NCBI RefSeq assembly: GCF_963678635.1
Contig: NC_087067.1
Location: 59,068,487-59,132,486 of the forward strand
Length of the DNA: 64,000 nucleotides
Reading direction: 5' to 3'
DNA from: Symsagittifera roscoffensis
Lineage: Eukaryota; Xenacoelomorpha; Acoela; Convolutidae
In this document: positions 32,507 through 43,100 of the stretch, in pieces
How the letters are laid out: every line of letters starts with the position of its first letter
Position numbering within the stretch: position 1 is the first letter of the stretch
Made by a program: the position numbers and the translations under genes
Notes under the pieces: model-generated
What the model saw: the letters and a program-made list of their open reading frames with translations, nothing else
What the model was told of the DNA's origin: nothing
Database searches by the model: none

Positions 32507-34375
32507 TTGGCAGTGACCGTGAAGGAGAGCGTGGACCCGGAACTTTTGTTACAAGAACCAAAAGAAGTTCTGTTGGAACAGTTACCAAGACCCGAAACTC
32601 CAAGGGAACACGAAAATGCACAGGCGATTGCTGATAGAGAAGCCAGAGATCAACTAGCTAGAGATAAAATTAACCTGGAAAATGAAGAAAGAAGAGCTAG
32701 AGGTCCAAAGGTTGGTCACAACGTATACTACAACGAGGTACAGAAAAGAGTCGCTTCCAGACTATTCCTGGCGCTGGGTACAGAAGGTAAGAAGAAATTC
32801 GTTCAAAAGAACCCCCATGTGGAAGTGTCAAAGTTAGAATTTCGAGAGATGGTGGCATTGGCGAAAGTGTCATTTGATAAATCACAGAGTGTTACATATG
32901 AACGTTACAAACTATTCAATCGATCACAAGAAACTGGGGAAACACTCGAGGCATTTCATGCAGCACTAACTGCCCAAGCAGTAAAAGCTGAGCTAGGAAC
33001 ACTGGAGGATCAATTAGTGCGGGACCTATTCATCTCGAAAATGAAGAATGTGGTATTGCAAGACACATTGACATTTGAAACATTTTCACCGGAAGAAGTA
33101 CTGAAAAGAGCGTTAAAGTTTGAACAAAGTAAACAGACAACACAGGCGTTTCAGAAAACTAATGCAACAACTGCATGTACAGTTCAGGTAAATGGGGCAG
33201 CGAAGATAAAACAAGAACCCATAATGAGTATCGGTAACCAAAATGCTAGCGGAAGAAGACAAGCAAACAGTGGGTATAGAAAGAAATTTGCAGACAGAAA
33301 GGAGGGGAGAAGTTTTGCAGATTCAAAGACGTGTACCCGATGTGGTCGAATATTCGGAGAAGGACATCTGAAGAAATGCCCGGCCATGGGTAAGACATGT
33401 AAGAATTGTTCTAAACCGAACCACTTCGCAAAAATGTGTGAATCAAAACAAGTGAATGAGATTGCAGAAAAATCATCAAGCTCTGATGAAGAGTGTAATC
33501 TGATTCAGTCATTCGAATCGTGTGAGGAGTTCGAAATTATGTCTGTCGAATCAGAACTATCTTCGCTGGAAGAAATTGATGAATATATAAAACAGCAATC
33601 GAATGAAAACAAAGAAACCGACAAGTACAGAAAGGATGTACAGCAGGTTGACATCAGAAGGAATACTCGATCGGAACAAATAAGGTCACTAAAGGCTCTG
33701 GTGAGAATCGATCATCAGATCATAAATATGACTATCGATACGGGTAGTCCAGTATCTTTCTTGAACTGGGCGACTGCAAAGACGATTCTAGAATCTTCGA
33801 AAAATACCAAGTTCATTCCACGGGAAAATCTCAATCTGACTACAAAATTTGTAGACTACAACAAACAGCCGATTAACATACTGGGTGCAAACACCACGAA
33901 TATCCGTTCGGCGGGGTGGGAAGTGGTGGGAGCATCGTTCTTAATCACAGAAAGACGCACACGGTGTATTTTGGGGCTGGATTTACAGAGCAAAGTGGAA
34001 ATACACACAACACAGAAGTTGGCACCAAAAGAAAAGACGAGGTTTGATGTATTACTGTGCGAACAGTCAGAAGGTTGGAAAAACAAGTTTTACAGTAAAT
34101 TTAAGAATCTTTTTGATCGTCAAGGGTGCTCAAAAAACCATGTGGTTAGCACAAAGTTCAAATACCCACTCTGCCCTTTACAAGAAAAGGGGAGACGCAT
34201 TCCGATACACATACAAGAGAAAGTGTACGAGGAAATGAAAAAACTGTTAAAAGAAGGGCATATAGAACGATTAGACAAATGCACTAGTGATTGTTTTATA
34301 GCACCTATTGTAATAACAGTGAAAAAAGATGATTCCATAAAGTTGGCGCTAGACGCCAAACCCATCAATAGATAG
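32507..34375 (+). CDS. gag-pol: Gag-protease-RT N-terminus (gypsy), open to in-frame TAG
   Basis: 622 codons counted from a TTG at 32,507. The frame is open from 32,363, but there is no in-frame ATG before codon 115 (32,849), so the true start is unclear. Residues 70-215 resemble a gypsy capsid region. Two zinc knuckles follow: C276-x2-C279-x7-H287-x3-C291 and the canonical C298-x2-C301-x4-H306-x4-C311. Next is an acidic Ser/Glu-rich stretch, then the aspartic protease DTGS motif (D411-T412-G413). The start of RT covers about residues 550-622. The TAG at 34,373 falls in the RT fingers right after DAKPINR, and the frame continues beyond it. This is a nonsense break inside RT, not a gag/pol boundary. 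Confidence 0.88.
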   Translation: MAVTVKESVDPELLLQEPKEVLLEQLPRPETPREHENAQAIADREARDQLARDKINLENEERRARGPKVGHNVYYNEVQKRVASRLFLALGTEGKKKFVQKNPHVEVSKLEFREMVALAKVSFDKSQSVTYERYKLFNRSQETGETLEAFHAALTAQAVKAELGTLEDQLVRDLFISKMKNVVLQDTLTFETFSPEEVLKRALKFEQSKQTTQAFQKTNATTACTVQVNGAAKIKQEPIMSIGNQNASGRRQANSGYRKKFADRKEGRSFADSKTCTRCGRIFGEGHLKKCPAMGKTCKNCSKPNHFAKMCESKQVNEIAEKSSSSDEECNLIQSFESCEEFEIMSVESELSSLEEIDEYIKQQSNENKETDKYRKDVQQVDIRRNTRSEQIRSLKALVRIDHQIINMTIDTGSPVSFLNWATAKTILESSKNTKFIPRENLNLTTKFVDYNKQPINILGANTTNIRSAGWEVVGASFLITERRTRCILGLDLQSKVEIHTTQKLAPKEKTRFDVLLCEQSEGWKNKFYSKFKNLFDRQGCSKNHVVSTKFKYPLCPLQEKGRRIPIHIQEKVYEEMKKLLKEGHIERLDKCTSDCFIAPIVITVKKDDSIKLALDAKPINR

Positions 34376-37300
34376 TTGTTTAAAAACAAGTATCAAATGC
34401 CAAATGTGGACGAATTGATAGATGGTGCTAGCCAAATTGTCACAGCAAACACAAACGGGAAACTGTATTTCTCAGTACTAGATTTGAAGTACGCGTACAG
34501 TCAACTAAAGCTGACGGCAGAGACAGCGAAACAATGCAATTTCAACATCATAGGTGGGCAAGCCACTGGTACATACAGATTCCTGACAGGATTTTATGGT
34601 TTGGCAGACATGCCAGCAGAGTTTCAAAAAGCTATGGACAGAACATTAAATCATGCGGAAAACACGTTCTGTTTTTTTGATGATATACTCATTGTATCAA
34701 AAGGGAGTGAACAAGAACATAAAGAATTGATTATGAATGTCCTAAAAAAGCTAGATAAAGAGAATTTGGCACTAAAACTGTCGAAATGTGAATTTTTTCA
34801 CCAGGAGGTGATTTGGTTGGGGCATAAGTTATCGTCGGATGGAATCTCTCCTAAAATCACAAAAACACAAGCGATACTAAAACTTAGCCCGCCAACATCA
34901 CTGAAACAACTTAGATCATTTCTGGGTAGTATAAACCATCTGGCCAAGTTCATCCCAAATGCGGCTACGCTAACAGAAAAATTGAGACCACTACTACGCG
35001 AAGAAAATGAGAAAAAGAAACTCAAAAGTGTAAAAATTCAAGTAAAAAAATTCGAATGGAAAGAAGAACAATCGGAAATATTCGAGTCAATAAAAACAGC
35101 GGTTGCGAATATAACTAAAATTCATTATTATGACCCCAGTTTAGACACTAGGGTGAAATGTGATGCCAGTCACAGTGGGCTGGGTGCATCGTTAGAACAA
35201 CAAAACGTTGAGGGGGAGTCGATACCAATCGCATTCGCTTCCAGGTACCTAAACACACAAGAAAAAAAATATTCCACAAATGAGCTTGAACTGCTTGCAG
35301 TCGTATGGCCGGTTGACCGATTTAAACACTATTTATTAGGTAAGGAATTCGTAATCGCTACAGACCACAAAGCGCTGGTCTCTGCTTTGGATGAAAATAA
35401 ATCAAATAAAACTTACCAATCTAGATTAACTAGATGGGTAGACAGACTATTACCTTACCAATTTAAGGTTGTTCATTTACCAGGAAAAGATATGGGTATA
35501 GTAGATTATCTTTCTCGAAATCCAAAGGGGGTACCTTGGCCGGAGTCAGTATTGGATGAGAAATTCGTAGTTACATCAATCGAAAGTTTCCATAAAGCTC
35601 TCGACTGTTTAAACAGTCGATTGAATGATCAAGATAGGCTCGACCGGAACGAAAACGTTCTAGAATATTCTAGATTTGATCAAAATGTGTCGAATAAGAA
35701 CACGTCATCTACCCGTTGCTATAGCAACCAAAACGGTCCAAAAAGGACAAAGCACGACCGGAACGAAAGAAATGAAGATTCACGTTCGTTTCAACGAGAA
35801 AAGCGTGAAAATCCAAAAATCAGTATATCTCAAAATCGTCAGCGGATACAGTCGGTTCAGTCATTAGAAAAAGCCAGAAACTTTTTAAATCAGAAATCAA
35901 GAAAAATGCACTCAGGCGAATTGGAAAAAGGCGGAAAAGTGAAAAAGATGGTCAGGATCCAGGAGAGAAACAACAATACCTTGAGAGAAGAAGTGACAAC
36001 AACGGTTCACAGAACTAGGATGATACGACCACACATATTAGAATCAGAGGCTTCGGACTTGGAACAAATAACACAGGCGAGGTGGTATTTGCCAAACACA
36101 CAAAGTGGACAATCAAAGTCAACTGCTCAAACAGTCAGCCCAGGAAAAAGAGGACCATCAACTTCAACTGTTTCAACAGCTCAATCAAAATTAGTATCAT
36201 TCTGGGAACTGGTTGGGTCAGGAAGGAGTACAGAACCCCCCTTTGCAGCAATGGAGTTAGCGGCTATCTCGGGGATACAAAGCCCGAAACCACCAGGACT
36301 ATCCACTTCCGGAGAAGAAGCCGAAGTGGGACAAATCGTCGAAGTCGATTTAACTCTGGATAGTGACGACCGGGATTACAGTTCAGGAACAGAGACTTGT
36401 GTAATCACACCACAGAAAACAAGACACAATTCAAGAAAATCCGAGTACAAACGGGGGGAACAATTAATAGAGACAGAAAACCCACTTTCACTCGATAAAT
36501 TATTTGACAAAAGTCTCCTCGCAGAATTAGTGTCAGAAGATACCTGGATGGACCGACTAAGAAGAGTAGTGGAACGAAATGACAGACATGGTTTCGAGCT
36601 AATGGGACCCTACACAAATCCTCTGTGGCACCAGATGTCGGTGGTAGACGATTGCCTTCTAGTGGATAATCGTTTGGCCGTGCCCGAAAAATTGAGACAA
36701 GCAGTGCTCCGACGACTTCATCAAGGTCATCCTGGACAGGAAGCAATGTTGGAGGTCTCAAACTACCTGTGGTGGCCTCATATGCATAAAGACATAGTCA
36801 ATATGGCCGAAGAGTGTAGAAGCTGTACTCGCTATGGTAAGAACGCTAAATACTTAATTCCAAAAAATTCGGCTAAACCACTCCCACTGTTGTCACAGCC
36901 AGGTCAAGAACTACAATTAGATTATGCGGGCCCACTTGAAGATCATAAGGGGAAGAAGATATACTTATTAGTTGCTATTGATAGATACTCAAAATTTCCA
37001 TCAGTCAAAGTAACGAAATCTACAGGGGGAAAATCAACAATAAAATTTCTCCGAACTTACATAGACACCCATGGAATTCCGGAATCAATTAAAACGGACC
37101 AATTTTCTGGGTTCAAAGGGAAAGCTATGAAAAAATTTTGCACCGAAAATAACATCACACAAAAATTCTGTCCAGTCGGGGATCACAGAGGATGCGGCTT
37201 AGTCGAACGAACGATACAAACCATTAAAAGAAGATTGGGGGTAATGCTACTCGACGAGAAAGTACAATCGATTAAATTATGTTTGAGTACAATAATTGGG

Positions 37301-38470
37301 GACCTAAGATGGAATAAACAGAAATCAATAAAAGTGTCCCCGTTCGAAGCACACTTTGGCCGATTACCGAAAACGGAATTTAAGATTGTACGGGATAAAT
37401 TTTTGATGGACTCTGATCGTTTAGATAAAAAACACTTGGAGAGATCGGCACTAACAGCATCACACCTGAAAAGGCGAATAGATCAGTCGAGAGAGAATGT
37501 TAAAATCATTCGCAAAGGACGAAATAGCAGGGATACAAGCCCTTTGTTTCGACACGACACGGCGATGGCAAAAGATAGGGCCAGAGCTAAAGAACTCAAA
37601 CAACTTCTAGAGGCAAACGCTAGGTGGAATGCCACCAGACGGGACCTCTCAGACAGCGAATTACGCCGAGTCGTAGATGAAACCAGCACGATAAATCCCG
37701 AACTGAGGAAAGAACTTCTATACTCATGGGAACGTGGATTCATCGAAGACAAACAAGCCACATCAAATGAGGATTTGTCTGGAAGTTTCTTTCGGAAACA
37801 CGAACAAAGGAAGAGCGGGAAGGCCCTGACAATACCCTTGAAATCCAAGATAGTATCAGAGACACCATCGACCATCAAAACGGCTGCGGGTGCAGTATAT
37901 AGAAAAAGTGACATTGCACGATCTAAACTGTCAACACAGCCCAAATCATATAGTTCAGAGAAGAAAAGGAGCCCAACCGGAGAGGAACCGAGAAGTAAAC
38001 AGCAGAAAACAGGAACACTTCCAGTAGAGGAAGACAGCGATTCTGCCGAAGAACACGACGCGAAAGACCGGGGGCAGACAAGTGAAAAAGAAATTCTGGA
38101 CACAATTCAGAACAATAACATGACATCTCAAGAATGGGAAGAAATAACAAATCAAGTGTTGACCCGAGGAGTCAAAAAAGAAGCCCAAAAACCATTGTCA
38201 CAACAAATGGACGCGGTAGATTATTCCACACCAGGATTTGCGGATGAATCCGATAAAGAGGAAGACACCACGACAGTCAGACGGAGTAATAGACAAACAA
38301 AAAACCAGGGACCGAAGAGGTATGGCAGTCCCGTATCACACTCGATAAAACTGATTGGTTGTGAGGATGATGTCACCGAGTTGAGCCTGGCAGCACTTGA
38401 GGCCTACAGATTGCGACTAGCGAAGGTTGCACATAAACAACAAAGAAACGTCGGAAAACATCACGTTTGA
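34376..38470 (+). CDS. pol: RT-RNase H-integrase (gypsy Pol), continuation after TAG
   Basis: 1,364 codons in the same frame as the preceding ORF. RT carries D36 (SVLDLKYAY) and the FFDD motif (D102, D103). RNase H carries D263 (CDAS), E305 (NELELLAV) and D330 (ATDHKAL). A linker of about 320 residues, basic and Ser/Thr-rich, includes VDLTLDSDD at 657-665. Integrase has a zinc module (H782, H785, C814, C817) and catalytic D849, D908 and E944, with exactly 35 residues between the last two. A long charged C-terminus follows, with RRSNRQTKNQ near residue 1,302. Nothing but the upstream TAG appears broken. It has no start codon of its own and depends on reading through or on a Gag-Pol frame lacking the stop. 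I recognise no chromodomain. Confidence 0.93.
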   Translation: MFKNKYQMPNVDELIDGASQIVTANTNGKLYFSVLDLKYAYSQLKLTAETAKQCNFNIIGGQATGTYRFLTGFYGLADMPAEFQKAMDRTLNHAENTFCFFDDILIVSKGSEQEHKELIMNVLKKLDKENLALKLSKCEFFHQEVIWLGHKLSSDGISPKITKTQAILKLSPPTSLKQLRSFLGSINHLAKFIPNAATLTEKLRPLLREENEKKKLKSVKIQVKKFEWKEEQSEIFESIKTAVANITKIHYYDPSLDTRVKCDASHSGLGASLEQQNVEGESIPIAFASRYLNTQEKKYSTNELELLAVVWPVDRFKHYLLGKEFVIATDHKALVSALDENKSNKTYQSRLTRWVDRLLPYQFKVVHLPGKDMGIVDYLSRNPKGVPWPESVLDEKFVVTSIESFHKALDCLNSRLNDQDRLDRNENVLEYSRFDQNVSNKNTSSTRCYSNQNGPKRTKHDRNERNEDSRSFQREKRENPKISISQNRQRIQSVQSLEKARNFLNQKSRKMHSGELEKGGKVKKMVRIQERNNNTLREEVTTTVHRTRMIRPHILESEASDLEQITQARWYLPNTQSGQSKSTAQTVSPGKRGPSTSTVSTAQSKLVSFWELVGSGRSTEPPFAAMELAAISGIQSPKPPGLSTSGEEAEVGQIVEVDLTLDSDDRDYSSGTETCVITPQKTRHNSRKSEYKRGEQLIETENPLSLDKLFDKSLLAELVSEDTWMDRLRRVVERNDRHGFELMGPYTNPLWHQMSVVDDCLLVDNRLAVPEKLRQAVLRRLHQGHPGQEAMLEVSNYLWWPHMHKDIVNMAEECRSCTRYGKNAKYLIPKNSAKPLPLLSQPGQELQLDYAGPLEDHKGKKIYLLVAIDRYSKFPSVKVTKSTGGKSTIKFLRTYIDTHGIPESIKTDQFSGFKGKAMKKFCTENNITQKFCPVGDHRGCGLVERTIQTIKRRLGVMLLDEKVQSIKLCLSTIIGDLRWNKQKSIKVSPFEAHFGRLPKTEFKIVRDKFLMDSDRLDKKHLERSALTASHLKRRIDQSRENVKIIRKGRNSRDTSPLFRHDTAMAKDRARAKELKQLLEANARWNATRRDLSDSELRRVVDETSTINPELRKELLYSWERGFIEDKQATSNEDLSGSFFRKHEQRKSGKALTIPLKSKIVSETPSTIKTAAGAVYRKSDIARSKLSTQPKSYSSEKKRSPTGEEPRSKQQKTGTLPVEEDSDSAEEHDAKDRGQTSEKEILDTIQNNNMTSQEWEEITNQVLTRGVKKEAQKPLSQQMDAVDYSTPGFADESDKEEDTTTVRRSNRQTKNQGPKRYGSPVSHSIKLIGCEDDVTELSLAALEAYRLRLAKVAHKQQRNVGKHHV

Positions 38471-38588
38471 CAGGCTAGAGAGACACCTCTTCAAGAGAAA
38501 GTTTGGTGATACGTCACTGGACGAGGCGGGATCATGGAACGCCGCAAGAAACAAAGAAGAAGTATTAAAGAAAATAACAAAAGACTGA
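38421..38588 (+). other. Overlapping reading frame at the 3' end of Pol
   Basis: Another frame, open from 38,421 and ending in TGA at 38,586, overlaps the last 16 codons of Pol. It continues for about 39 codons with charged, helix-like sequence (RLERHLFKRKFGD, then AARNKEEVLKK). Pol may originally have ended here, with the stop at 38,468 reached only after a one-base shift in the A-rich acaacaaagaaacg run. Speculative. Confidence 0.3.
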
Positions 38589-38677
38589 GGAAAAGGAGAA
38601 CAATTTTCTGTAAACTTTGAAAAACTCGTATTATTTATAAAATTTCATAAAGTATTTAATAAAATTTTGTTGTCGTC

Positions 38678-38686
38678 AGGGGAAAG
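38678..38686 (+). promoter_or_regulatory. Polypurine tract
   Basis: aggggaaag lies immediately before the TGG that opens the 3' LTR, the expected position for plus-strand priming in LTR retroelements. Confidence 0.75.
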
Positions 38687-38851
38687 TGGTACCGTGTAGT
38701 ACTGCTGCCACAGTAACCTCTGAGAATAGTGATATTAATTATTCTGTTATGTATTGTTATTTTTGTTCAAGGCCGTTCACGCAGGCCAAACGCAATAGTC
38801 AGTTAGGACATTGCTGTTGAGAGAGAGACATGAAAAGACAGGCATGATCTC
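38687..38851 (+). repeat. 3' LTR of gypsy element, truncated
   Basis: 165 bp aligned to 32,129-32,293 with six mismatches (about 3.6%) and no gaps. The match stops at catgatctc, and the 31-bp satellite starts within a few bases. About 90 bp of LTR are therefore missing if the 5' LTR end is placed correctly. Confidence 0.85.
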
Positions 38852-39025
38852 TTGTTGCATAGTTTTCGTATGACGCTAGTTTGTAACGCATATCACTTTT
38901 GTGACGCTAGTTTAGATCGCAATCAGTTGTATCACGCTAGTTTGTATCACATCTCATTTGTATGACGCTAGTTTGTATCACATGTCATTTGTGAGACGCT
39001 AGTTTGTAATGCATGTCATTTGTAT

Positions 39026-40130
39026 GACTCTAAATTATATCGCATGTCAATTGTATGAAGCTAGTTTGTATCGCATGTCATTTGTATGGTGCTAGTTTGT
39101 ATCGCATGTCATTTGTATGACGCTAGTTTGTATGGCATCTTATTTGTATGACGCTAGTTTATATCGCTTGTCGTTTGTATGACGCTAGTTCGATCTTATG
39201 TTATTTGAATGGCGCTAGTTCAAATCGCATGTCAATTGTATGACGCTAGTTTGTATCGCTTGTCATTTGTAATGCGCTAGTTTGTGTCGCATGTCATTTG
39301 TACGACGCTAGTTTTTATCGGATATCAATCGTATGACCCTAGTTTGTATCTTATATCATTTTTATGGCGCTAGTTTGTATCACATATCATTTGTGAGACG
39401 CTAGTTTAAAATGCATGTCATTTGTATGACGCTTGTTCATATCGCATATCACTTGTATGACGCTAGTTTGTATCACATGTCTATTGTATGACGCTAGTTT
39501 GTATTGCATATCATTTGTATGACGCTAGTTTGTATCACATGTCATTTGTGAGACGCTAGTTTGTAATGCATGTCATTTGTATGACTCTAAATTATATCGC
39601 ATGTCAATTGTATGAAGCTAGTTTGTATCGCATGTCATTTGTATGGTGCTAGTTTGTATCGCATGTCATTTGTATGACGCTAGATTTTATCGCATTTCAT
39701 TTGTATGACGCTAGTTTGTATGGCATCTTATTTGTATGACGCTAGTTTATATCGCTTGTCGTTTGTATGACGCTAGTTCGATCTTATGTTAATTGAATGG
39801 CGCTAGTTCAAATCGCATGTCAATTGTATGACGCTAGTTTGTATCGCTTGTCATTTGTAATGCGCTACTTTGTATCGCATGTCATTTGTACGACGCTAGT
39901 TTTTATGGGATATCAATCGTATGACACTAGTTTGTATCTTATATCATTTTTATGGCGCTAGTTTGTGTCACATATCATTTGTGAGACGCTAGTTTAAAAT
40001 GCATGTCATTTGTATGACGCTTGTTCATATCGCATATCACTTGTATGACGCTAGTTTGTATCACATGTCTATTGTATGACGCTAGTTTGTATTGCATATC
40101 ATTTGTGAGACGCTAGTTTGTAACGCATGT
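39026..40130 (+). repeat. Higher-order repeat of about 557 bp (18 monomers)
   Basis: The unusual variant gactctaaattatatcgc occurs at 39,026 and 39,583, 557 bp apart, and the surrounding variants repeat in the same order. 18 x 31 is 558. Confidence 0.75.
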
Positions 40131-43100
40131 CAATTGTATGACGCTAGTTTGTATCGCATGTGATTTGTATGGCGCTAGTTTGTATCGCTTGTCATTTGTT
40201 TGACGCCAGTTAGCATCGCATGTCAATTGTATGGCGCTAGTTTGTATCGCATCTCATTTGTATGAAGCTAGTTATATCACATGTCATTTGTATGACGCCA
40301 GTTTGTATCGCATGTCATTTATAAGACGCTAGTTTGTATTGAATATCATTTGTGAAACGCTAGTTTGCATGGCATCTCATTTTTATGACGCTATTTTGTT
40401 TTGCATACCATTTGGTAGACGCTAGTTTGTATCGCATGTCACTTGTATGACGCTACTTTGTATTTTTTGTCATTTGTATCGCGCTTGTTCATATCGCATG
40501 TCAATTGTATGAAGCTAGATTGTATCGCATGTCATTTGTATTGCGCTGGTTTGTATCACATTTCATTTGTATGACGCTAGTTTCTATCGCAAGTCATTTG
40601 TATGACGCTAGTTTGTATCGCATCTCATTTGTTTGACGCTAGTTTGTATCGCATGTCATTTGTAAGACGCTAGTTTGTTTTGAATGTCATTTGTGAGACG
40701 CTAGTTTTTATGGTATCTCATTTGTATGACGCCATTTTGTTTTGCATACCCCTTGTGAGACGCTAGTTTGTATCACATGTCATCTTTGATTGACGCTAGT
40801 TTGTATCGCAAGTCATTTGTATGACGCTAGTTTGCATCTCAAGTCAGTTGTATGACGCTAGTTTGTATCGCATGTCATTTGTATTGCGCTGGTTTGTATC
40901 ACATTTCATTTGTATGACGCTAGTTTCTATCGCAAGTCATTTGTATGACGCTAGTTTGTATCGCATCTCATTTGTTTGACGCTAGTTTGTATCGCATGTC
41001 ATTTGTAAGACGCTAGTTTGTTTTGAATGTCATTTGTGAGACGCTAGTTTTTATGGTATCTCATTTGTATGACGCCATTTTGTTTTGCATACCCCTTGTG
41101 AGACGCCAGTTAGTATCGCATGTCATTTGTATGGCGCTAGTTTGTATCGCATCTCAATTGTATGACGCTAGTTTATATCGCATGTCATTTGTATGACGCC
41201 AGTTTGTATCGCATGTCATTTGTAAGACGCTAGTTTGTATCGAATATCATTTGTGAAACGCTAGTTTGCATGGCATCTCATTTGTATGACGCTATTTTGT
41301 TTTGCATACCATTTGGTAGACGCTAGTTTGTATCGCATGTCGCTTGTATGACACTACTTCGTATTTTTTAATTTGTATCGCGCTTGTTCATATCGCATGT
41401 CAATTGTATGAAGTTAGTTTGTATCGCATGTCATTTGTCTTGCACTAGTTTTTATCACATTTCATTTGTATGACGCTAATTTGTATCTAAAGTCATTTGT
41501 ATGACGCTAGTTTGTATCGCATCTCATTTTTATGACGCTAGTTTGTATCGCATGTCATTTGTAAGGCGCTAGTTTGTTTTGAATGTCATTTGTGAGACGC
41601 TAGTTTGTGTGGTATCTCTTTTGTATGACGCCATTTTGTTTTGCATACCATTTGTGAGACGCTATTTGTATCACATGTCATTTATATGACGCTAGTTTGT
41701 ATCGCAAGTCATTTGTTTGACGCTAGTTTGTATCGCATGTCATTTGTAAGACGCTAGTTTGTTTTGAATGTCATTTGTGAGACGCTAGTTTTTATGGTAT
41801 CTCATTTGTATGACGCCATTTTGTTTTGCATACCATTTGTGAGACGCTAGTTTGTATCACATGTCATTTGTATGACGCTAGTTTGTATCGCAAGTCATTT
41901 GTTTGACGCTAGTTTGTAGCGCATGTCATTTGTATGACGCTAGTTTGTATCGCAAGTCATTTGTATGACGCTAGTTTGTATCGCATCTCATTTGTATGAC
42001 GCTAGTTTGTATCGCATGTCATTTGTAAGGCGCTAGTTTGTTTTGAATGTCATTTGTGAGACGCTAGTTTGTGTGGTATCTCTTTTGTCTGACACCATTT
42101 TGTTTTGCATACCATTTGTGAGACGCTAGTTTGTATCACATGTCATTTGTATGACGCTAGTTTGTATCGCATCTCATTTGTATGACGCTAGTTTGTATCG
42201 CATGTCATTTGTAAGGCGCTAGTTTGTTTTGAATGTCATTTGTGAGACGCTAGTTTGTGTGGTATCTCTTTTGTATGACGCCATTTTGTTTTGCATACCA
42301 TTTGTGAGACGCTAGTTTGTATCACATGTCATTTGTATGACGCTAGTTTGTATCGCAAGTCATTTATTTGACGCTAGTTTGTATCGCATGTCATTTATAA
42401 GACACTAGTTTGTATCGAATATCATTTGTGAAACGCTAGTTTGCATGGCATCTCATTTGTGTGACGCTATTATGTTTTGCATACCATTTGGTAGACGCTA
42501 GTTTGTATCGCATGTCACTTGTATGACACTACTTCGTATTTTTTTTATTTGTATCGCGCTTGTTCATATCGCATGTCAATTGTATGAAGTTAGTTTGTAT
42601 CGCATGTCATTTGTCTTGCGCTAGTTTGTATCACATTTCATTTGTATGACGCTAGTTTGTATCGCAAGTCATTTGTATGACGCTAGTTTGTATCGCATCT
42701 CATTTGTATGACGCTAGTTTGTATCGCATGTCATTTGTAAGGCGCTAGCTTGTTTTGAATGTCATTTGTGAGACGCTAGTTTGTATCACATGTCATTTTT
42801 GATTGACGCTAGTTTGTATCGCAAGTCAATTGTATGACGCTAGTTTGCATCTCAAGTCAGTTGTATGACGCTAGTTTGTATCGCATGTCAATTGTATGAC
42901 CTTAGTTTGTATCGAATATCATTTGTGAAACGCTAGTTTGCATGGCATCTCATTTGTATGACGCTATTTTGTTTTGCATACCATTTGGTAGACGCTAGTT
43001 TGTATCGCATGTCACTTGTATGACACTACTTCGTGTTTTTTTATTTGTATCGCGCTTGTTCATATCGCATGTCAATTGTATGAAGTTAGTTTGTATCGCA

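Larger units (their letters stand above)
32129..38851 (+). mobile_element. Ty3/gypsy-type LTR retrotransposon, nearly intact
   Basis: 5' LTR, single-frame Gag-Pol region, polypurine tract and partial 3' LTR in the proper order. The domain order Gag, protease, RT, RNase H, integrase is diagnostic of Ty3/gypsy. There is no envelope ORF. The left flank is 205-bp satellite and the right flank is 31-bp satellite. The 3' LTR is cut off after 165 bp, so target-site duplications cannot be checked. Confidence 0.93.

Noticed and set aside
34373-34375. Programmed stop-codon readthrough between gag and pol
   Set aside because: The TAG lies within the RT fingers, after protease and well past the Gag end, so it is not at a known recoding boundary. 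A nonsense mutation is simpler.
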